Assembly: GCF_036173125.1 (NCBI RefSeq)
Contig: NZ_CP108054.1
Location: 3,348,001 to 3,412,000, forward strand
Length of the DNA stretch: 64,000 bases
Reading direction: 5' to 3'
Source of the DNA: Streptomyces sp. NBC_00286
GTDB taxonomy: Bacteria > Actinomycetota > Actinomycetes > Streptomycetales > Streptomycetaceae
How positions within the stretch are numbered: position 1 is the stretch's first letter; every line of letters begins with the position of its first letter. Shown here in pieces: positions 59,481-64,000 of the stretch. A program made the translations under genes and the position numbers. The notes below the pieces were generated by a model that had not been told where the DNA came from, made no database searches, and saw only the letters and a program-made list of their open reading frames with translations.

Positions 59481-60620
59481 TCAGGCCTTCGTGACCTTCG
59501 CGGAGGAGCCCTCGGTGGCGTCCGCCTCGAGTGCCTTCAGGGCCGGGTCCAGAACCACGTCCTCGTCTCGCGCCTCCGTCGTCGGCTCCTCCGGGAAGTG
59601 GCAGGCCGTCAGGTGGCCGCCTCGGTTGCCGGAGAGCTGGATCAGCGGGGGTTCCTCGCTGGCGCACTTGTCCTGGGCCTTCCAGCAACGGGTGCGGAAG
59701 CGGCAGCCGGACGGGGGGTGGATCGGGGAGGGTACGTCGCCGGCGAGGCGGATGCGTTCGCGGTCCTCGGAGTCCTCGGTGGCTACCTCGGGGACCGCCG
59801 AGAGGAGGGCGTGGGTGTAGGGGTGCCGGGGGCGGTTGTAGATCGAGTCGCGGTCGCCGACCTCCACCACCTTGCCGAGGTACATCACGGCGACGCGCTG
59901 CGTGAAGTGACGCACGATGGCGAGGTCGTGGGCGATGAAGAGGAAGGCGATGCCCAGTTCTTTCTGGACCTTCTGCAGCAGGTTCACGACCTGCGCCTGG
60001 ATCGACACGTCCAGCGCCGACACCGGCTCGTCCGCGACGATCAGCTTCGGGTTCAGGGCGAGGGCTCGGGCCACGCCGATGCGCTGCCGCTGACCGCCGG
60101 AGAACTCGTGCGGGAAACGGTTGTAGTGCTCGGGGTTGAGGCCGACGAGCTCCAGGAGTTCGCGTACGCGCTTCTCACGGCCGCCCTCCGGTTCGATGCC
60201 GTTGACCTCCATCGGCGACTTGATGATGGTGCCGACGGTTTGCCGCGGGTTCAGCGAGGAGTACGGGTCCTGGAAGATCATCTGGATCTCGGACCGTACG
60301 GGGGCCAACTGCCTGCGCGAGGCGTGCGTGATGTCCCGGCCCGCGTATGTGATCTTGCCGGCGGTCGGCTCCAGGAGCCGGGTGATGAGCCGGCCGGTGG
60401 TCGACTTGCCGCAGCCGGACTCGCCGACCAGGCCGACGCTCTCGCCGACACCGACGGTCAGGTCGACCCCGTCGACGGCCTGGACCGCGCCGACCTTCCG
60501 TTTGATCGGGAAGCCGCCGTAGATCGGGAAGTGCTTGGTCAGGCCCTCGACCTCGAGCAGCGTTTCGGCCGACGTCCCGGTGGAGCCCTGTGGTGCGGGG
60601 AGGGTGAGGTTGTCGCTCAT
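59481..60620 (-). CDS. Oligopeptide/dipeptide ABC transporter ATPase (OppF type)
   Basis: A 379-residue ATP-binding subunit. Walker A GESGCGKST near residue 66, signature FSGGQRQR near 170, Walker B LIVADEPVSALD. The C-terminal oligopeptide/dipeptide extension with SGCRFRTRCWKAQDKC (four Cys, possible Fe-S site) is typical. Works with the OppD-type gene 13 bp upstream to import peptides. Last gene of the operon. Confidence 0.95.
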   Translation of the reverse strand: MSDNLTLPAPQGSTGTSAETLLEVEGLTKHFPIYGGFPIKRKVGAVQAVDGVDLTVGVGESVGLVGESGCGKSTTGRLITRLLEPTAGKITYAGRDITHASRRQLAPVRSEIQMIFQDPYSSLNPRQTVGTIIKSPMEVNGIEPEGGREKRVRELLELVGLNPEHYNRFPHEFSGGQRQRIGVARALALNPKLIVADEPVSALDVSIQAQVVNLLQKVQKELGIAFLFIAHDLAIVRHFTQRVAVMYLGKVVEVGDRDSIYNRPRHPYTHALLSAVPEVATEDSEDRERIRLAGDVPSPIHPPSGCRFRTRCWKAQDKCASEEPPLIQLSGNRGGHLTACHFPEEPTTEARDEDVVLDPALKALEADATEGSSAKVTKA

Positions 60621-60633
60621 GTCTCGGTTCTCC

Positions 60634-61695
60634 CTAGCGCAGCCGGGGCTGGATCTGGTCGATGAAGATGGTCTGTTTCTGCTCCGCCGTCAGATGGCAG
60701 GCCGCGGCGCGGCCGTCGGCCAGCGGGGGTCGCTCGTCGGTGCAGCGATTGCCCGCGACCTTGTCCGTGAAGGTACAGCGCGGGTGGAAGGGGCAGCCCG
60801 ACGGGGGGTTGAGCAGCGAGGGCGGGGTGCCGGGGATCGGCGTCAGCATCTCGTGGATGTTGCCGTCCAGGCGCGGCATGGAGCTGAGCAGCCCCCAGGT
60901 GTACGGGTGCTTCGGCTCGCGGAGGACCTCCCGGACGGCGCCCCGCTCCACGGCCCGGCCCGCGTACATCACCAGCAGGTCGTCGGCCATGTTGGAGATG
61001 ACGCCCAGGTCGTGCGTGATGAAGATGATCGCTGTGCCGAACTCCTGCTGCAGATCCTTGAGCAGGTCGAGGATCTGCGCCTGTACGGTCACGTCGAGCG
61101 CGGTGGTCGGCTCGTCGGCGATCAGCAGGTCGGGGTCGCACATCAGCGCCATGGCGATCATCGCGCGCTGGCGCATACCGCCGGAGAAATGGTGCGGATA
61201 GTCGGCGAAGCGCTCCTTGGGCTGCGGGATGCCGACCTTCGTCAGCATCTCGATGGCCCGCTCCTTGGCCTCCTTCTTGGAGGCGCCGGTGTGCTTCATG
61301 AACGGCTCGGAGAGCTGCCGGCCCACGGTGTAGTACGGCGACAGGGCCGTCAGCGGGTCCTGGAAGATCATCGCCATCTTGTTGCCGCGGAGCTTCTCCA
61401 GCTCGGCATCGGTGGCGGTGACGAGTTCCTTGCCGTCGAGGACGATCTCGCCGTCGACGGTCGTGGACCGGGGGTTGTGCAGGCCGAGGATCGTCAGGTT
61501 GGTGACGGACTTGCCGGAGCCGGATTCGCCCACGATGCCCAGGGTCTTGCCGCGCTCGACGTCGAAGGAGAGGCCGTCGACCGCCTTGACGATGCCGTCC
61601 TCGGTGGAGAACTGCACCTTCAGATCGCGGACCGAGAGAAAGGTCTCCGGCCCGGTCGGGGCCGGGGCGTCCTCGGTCTTGGTCAGTGTGGTCAC
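60634..61695 (-). CDS. Oligopeptide/dipeptide ABC transporter ATPase (OppD type)
   Basis: A 353-residue ATPase: Walker A GESGSGKS, signature FSGGMRQR, Walker [13 protein letters not shown], and the C-terminal peptide-importer extension [26 protein letters not shown] 61695 start. It lies 15 bp after the permease gene and precedes the OppF type gene, forming the ATPase pair. Confidence 0.95.
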   Translation of the reverse strand: MTTLTKTEDAPAPTGPETFLSVRDLKVQFSTEDGIVKAVDGLSFDVERGKTLGIVGESGSGKSVTNLTILGLHNPRSTTVDGEIVLDGKELVTATDAELEKLRGNKMAMIFQDPLTALSPYYTVGRQLSEPFMKHTGASKKEAKERAIEMLTKVGIPQPKERFADYPHHFSGGMRQRAMIAMALMCDPDLLIADEPTTALDVTVQAQILDLLKDLQQEFGTAIIFITHDLGVISNMADDLLVMYAGRAVERGAVREVLREPKHPYTWGLLSSMPRLDGNIHEMLTPIPGTPPSLLNPPSGCPFHPRCTFTDKVAGNRCTDERPPLADGRAAACHLTAEQKQTIFIDQIQPRLR

Positions 61696-61710
61696 GGTGG
61701 TTGGTTCTTC

Positions 61711-62688
61711 CTAGGAGAGCCGGACGCGCGGGTCGATCCAGGCGTACACGATGTCGACGAGGATGTTCAGCATCAGGATGACGCAGGCTCCGACCAGCAT
61801 GACGCCCATCGTCAGCGGGAGGTCCTTGTTGACCGCGCCGTCCACTGCGAGGCGTCCGATGCCCTGGAGGGAGAAGGTCAGTTCGGTGACCACACCACCA
61901 CCGAGCAGCGAGCTGAGGTCGATTCCGAGGACGGTGACGATCGGGATGAGCGAACCGCGCCAGGCATAGCGGAAGAAGACGTAACGCTTCGGCATGCCCT
62001 TGGCCCGGGCGGTGCGCACGTGCTCTTCTGCGAGCTGCTCGATGAGGGAGGCGCGCGCCATACGCGTGTACTGGGCGGTGAAGATGGTGGCCATCACGGC
62101 CATGGGAATCCACAGCCCGGCGAGCCAGCCGAACGGATCGTCCGTGAATGGCACGTACTTGGGGTCCTCCACCCAGCCGGTGCTGTAGACGAAGATCAGC
62201 AGCACGATGGGACCGAGGAAGTAGATCTGGAACGAGCTGAGCACCATGGACGTACCGGTGGCGACCTTGTCGACCACGGATCCGCGCCGGTAGGCGGCGA
62301 GCATTCCCGCGCCGATGCCGACGGTCAGGAATACGCACATGGCGCCGATCGTCAGCGAGATGGTCAGCGGGAAGCGGTCCATGATCGTGTCCCAGACCAG
62401 GTCGCCCGAGTAGAACGACTGGCCCAGGCACGGAGCCGGGCAGTGGCCGTCCGGGAAGTCACGGCCCACCACGATGGCGGACATGAAGTCCCAGAACTGC
62501 TGGCTGACGGGCAGGTTGAGGCCGAGCGCCTCGCGGATGTCCTCCAGTCTCGCTGGGGAGCAGTCCCTGCCACAGGCCAGAGACGCGTAGTCGGATGGCG
62601 CGGCGACGAAGAGGAAGAAGGTGACGGCACCGATGAGGAACAGGGTGACGAAGGCACCGACCAAGCGCCGGAGGATGAACTGAAGCAT
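61711..62688 (-). CDS. Peptide ABC transporter permease (OppB type)
   Basis: A 325-residue permease with six helices and the DppB/OppB N-terminus (FILRRLVGAFVTLFLIGAVTFFLFV) and EAA loop (EHVRTARAKGMPKRYVFFRYAWRG). One of the two membrane subunits of the importer. The second, OppC type, is not in the window. ATG 62688. Confidence 0.94.
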   Translation of the reverse strand: MLQFILRRLVGAFVTLFLIGAVTFFLFVAAPSDYASLACGRDCSPARLEDIREALGLNLPVSQQFWDFMSAIVVGRDFPDGHCPAPCLGQSFYSGDLVWDTIMDRFPLTISLTIGAMCVFLTVGIGAGMLAAYRRGSVVDKVATGTSMVLSSFQIYFLGPIVLLIFVYSTGWVEDPKYVPFTDDPFGWLAGLWIPMAVMATIFTAQYTRMARASLIEQLAEEHVRTARAKGMPKRYVFFRYAWRGSLIPIVTVLGIDLSSLLGGGVVTELTFSLQGIGRLAVDGAVNKDLPLTMGVMLVGACVILMLNILVDIVYAWIDPRVRLS

Positions 62689-62736
62689 GGCGGGGAGGCT
62701 GCTCTCTGCGGAGACGGAAGGGCGGTTTCACGGAAC

Positions 62737-62772
62737 CGCGAGGGTGCGCTCCGCCTGGTGCGCACCCTCGCG
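62737..62772 (-). terminator. 13-bp stem-loop between SBP and permease genes
   Basis: A perfect 13-bp stem (62737-62749 with 62760-62772) and a 10-nt loop, 15 bp after the substrate-binding protein stop. In ABC operons such hairpins attenuate or stabilise mRNA so that the binding protein is made in excess. Confidence 0.7.
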
Positions 62773-62787
62773 ATCAGCCGTAGAGAG

Positions 62788-64000
62788 TTACGACTTCAGG
62801 AACAGTCGGGTGACGTCCATGTAGCTCGACTCGGTGCTGTAGCGGGCACCGCCGACGTTCGAACCGTAGAGCTGGATCTGCTTGGTGTACCACAGCGGAG
62901 CGGCGGGGTTGATCTCCTCCAGGATGCGGTGGTGCGCTTCCTGCCAGGTCTTCTCGGCCTCGGTCGGCTCCTGGGTCACGGCCTTCTTGATGAGCTCCTG
63001 GACCTTCGCGTCGTTGATGTGCGAGTAGTTCGGCGAACCGTCGGCGATCTGGTCACCGTCGTACACCGGCGTGACGACCGTGCCCGGCGACGGCCAGTCC
63101 TGGCCCCAGCCGCTGATGTAGATGTCGTACGGGTTCTTGATCTTGCCGATCTGCTCGTAGTAGCTCGCCTGGTCGATCTCCTTGGCGACGACGTCGATGC
63201 CGATCTTGGTCAGGGCGTCCTCGACGGCGACCTTGCGCTTCTGCCCGGCCTCGGAGTTGGCGTAGGCGAAGACGAGCTTCTTCTCGGCGGCCGGGACGTC
63301 CTTCAGGAGCTCCTCGGCCTTCTCGATGTTGCCGCTCGGGTTCTTCAGACGCTCGAACGGGTCGTAGTTCGGCTCGTAGCCCGGCAGGGTCGGGGCGAAC
63401 AGGTTGGGGGCGACGTCGCCACCGTACGCGCCTCCCTCACCGGCGATGAGCGACTTGGAGTTCACCGCGTAGGTGATGGCGTCGCGGACCTTCTTGTTCT
63501 TGACCCGGTCCAGGTTGAAGTTCAGCACCTGGACGTAGGGCTGGTAGCCCTTGATCGTGCGCTGGTTGACGGACGAGGCGCTGATGACGTCCTGGATCGA
63601 GGTGGCCTCGACGCTGCCGGTGAGCTGGATGGCGCTCTTCGCGTCGCCCTGGTCGGCGATCAGACGCTTGGTCTGCGTCGACTCGGTGACACCGAAGTCG
63701 ATGTTGAAGCCGTCCACGTACTGGTGGCGCACGGAGTCGGTCTTCGGGTCCCACTGGTCGTTCTTGACGAGCTTGAGGGACTTGCCGACCTTGTACTCGG
63801 CGATCTTGTACGGGCCGAGGGAGACCGGCGCCTTGTCGTACTTCTCCTTCGTGTCGGTCTCCTCCGGAACGATGGAGTAGCCCGGCATGGCGAGCGTCTG
63901 CGGCAGGTCCGGACGCGGCACGTCGAAGTGGAAGACGATCGTCTTGTCGTCCGGGGTCTCCAGGACGTCATCCGGCAGGTGCTTGTTGCCGAAGCCACCG
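62788..64000 (-). CDS. Peptide ABC transporter substrate-binding protein (5' end cut by window)
   Basis: 404 visible codons of an SBP family 5 protein (DppA/OppA type): PYKIAEYKVGKSLKLVKND, VRDAITYAVNSKSLIAGEGGAYGGDVAPNLFAPTLPGYEPNYDP, and a C-terminal end LPLWYTK... here PAAPLWYTKQIQLYG. The signal peptide and lipobox are beyond the right edge. It captures peptides or related solutes for the permease and ATPases downstream. Abundance is probably set by the hairpin that follows. Confidence 0.92.
   Translation of the reverse strand, partial: GGFGNKHLPDDVLETPDDKTIVFHFDVPRPDLPQTLAMPGYSIVPEETDTKEKYDKAPVSLGPYKIAEYKVGKSLKLVKNDQWDPKTDSVRHQYVDGFNIDFGVTESTQTKRLIADQGDAKSAIQLTGSVEATSIQDVISASSVNQRTIKGYQPYVQVLNFNLDRVKNKKVRDAITYAVNSKSLIAGEGGAYGGDVAPNLFAPTLPGYEPNYDPFERLKNPSGNIEKAEELLKDVPAAEKKLVFAYANSEAGQKRKVAVEDALTKIGIDVVAKEIDQASYYEQIGKIKNPYDIYISGWGQDWPSPGTVVTPVYDGDQIADGSPNYSHINDAKVQELIKKAVTQEPTEAEKTWQEAHHRILEEINPAAPLWYTKQIQLYGSNVGGARYSTESSYMDVTRLFLKS

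Noticed and set aside
1..64000. tRNA, rRNA or integrase attachment sites
   Set aside because: None found by eye. No tRNA-like cloverleaf or rRNA segment and no integrase gene is present, so the 50-58 kb accessory region is not called an integrated element.

Overview
The window is chromosomal DNA of a Streptomyces-type actinomycete. Support comes from the very high GC content with strong third-position GC bias, frequent GTG starts, many leaderless-type promoters, a mycothiol gene (mshB), a SigE/anti-sigma/HtrA/TatB block, actinobacterial families (DUF3107, DUF3117, DUF3152, DUF397) and REP-like GC-rich intergenic repeats. About 65 genes are described. No rRNA, tRNA or CRISPR array was seen. 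From memory, much of the 20-50 kb order (corA, MgtE-N/CBS protein, mrp, tatB, htrA, anti-sigma, sigE, O-methyltransferase, DUF3117, tag, DivIVA-like, folP2-like, LOG, dapE, dapC-like, ferredoxin, mshB) matches the Mycobacterium tuberculosis region Rv1170-Rv1239. This looks like an old conserved actinobacterial backbone.

Layout. 1-6.1 kb (minus strand): the end of moeZ, then a four-gene set: PelF-type GT4 glycosyltransferase, polytopic membrane protein, sugar-nucleotide epimerase and spherulin-4/GH114-like protein. This set resembles a reduced Pel-type exopolysaccharide locus. 6.2-20.8 kb: DUF3152 protease-like protein, two alpha/beta hydrolases, TetR regulator, DUF3107, ferritin-like protein, a DEAD-box helicase with an apparent CTG start and a long basic repeat tail, NYN-domain protein, MarC, PHP phosphoesterase, zinc-ribbon protein and SUFU-domain protein. 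20.8-27.9 kb: a magnesium/metal cluster (CorA, MgtE-N/CBS protein, DUF1003 protein) and the Fe-S carrier ATPase Mrp. 28.1-33.9 kb: envelope stress block sigE - anti-sigma - htrA - tatB, divergent from an O-methyltransferase that seems to start at ATT. 34-50 kb: enoyl-CoA hydratase, tag, folP-like, LOG, lysine/peptidoglycan genes dapE and dapC, 7Fe ferredoxin, GNAT, SirB1-like protein, a very large collagen-like membrane protein and mshB.

50.2-58.8 kb is accessory and eroded: a 5'-truncated Rpn/PD-(D/E)XK-type fragment, an IS200/IS605-type tnpB element with intact catalytic residues, an XRE/DUF5753 regulator that lacks its HTH but is still coupled to a DUF397 gene, gene remnants, a frameshifted antitoxin-like gene and a second DUF397 gene. 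A DPP-IV-like S9 peptidase and a VOC protein are interspersed. 58.9-64 kb: a GNAT gene, then an oligopeptide ABC transporter operon (minus strand) that runs off the right edge. Its second permease is not in the window.

The best candidates for something new are the minimal Pel-like locus, two genes with non-standard start codons (CTG, ATT), a 239-bp near-palindromic intergenic element, and the tnpB element with its damaged neighbours.
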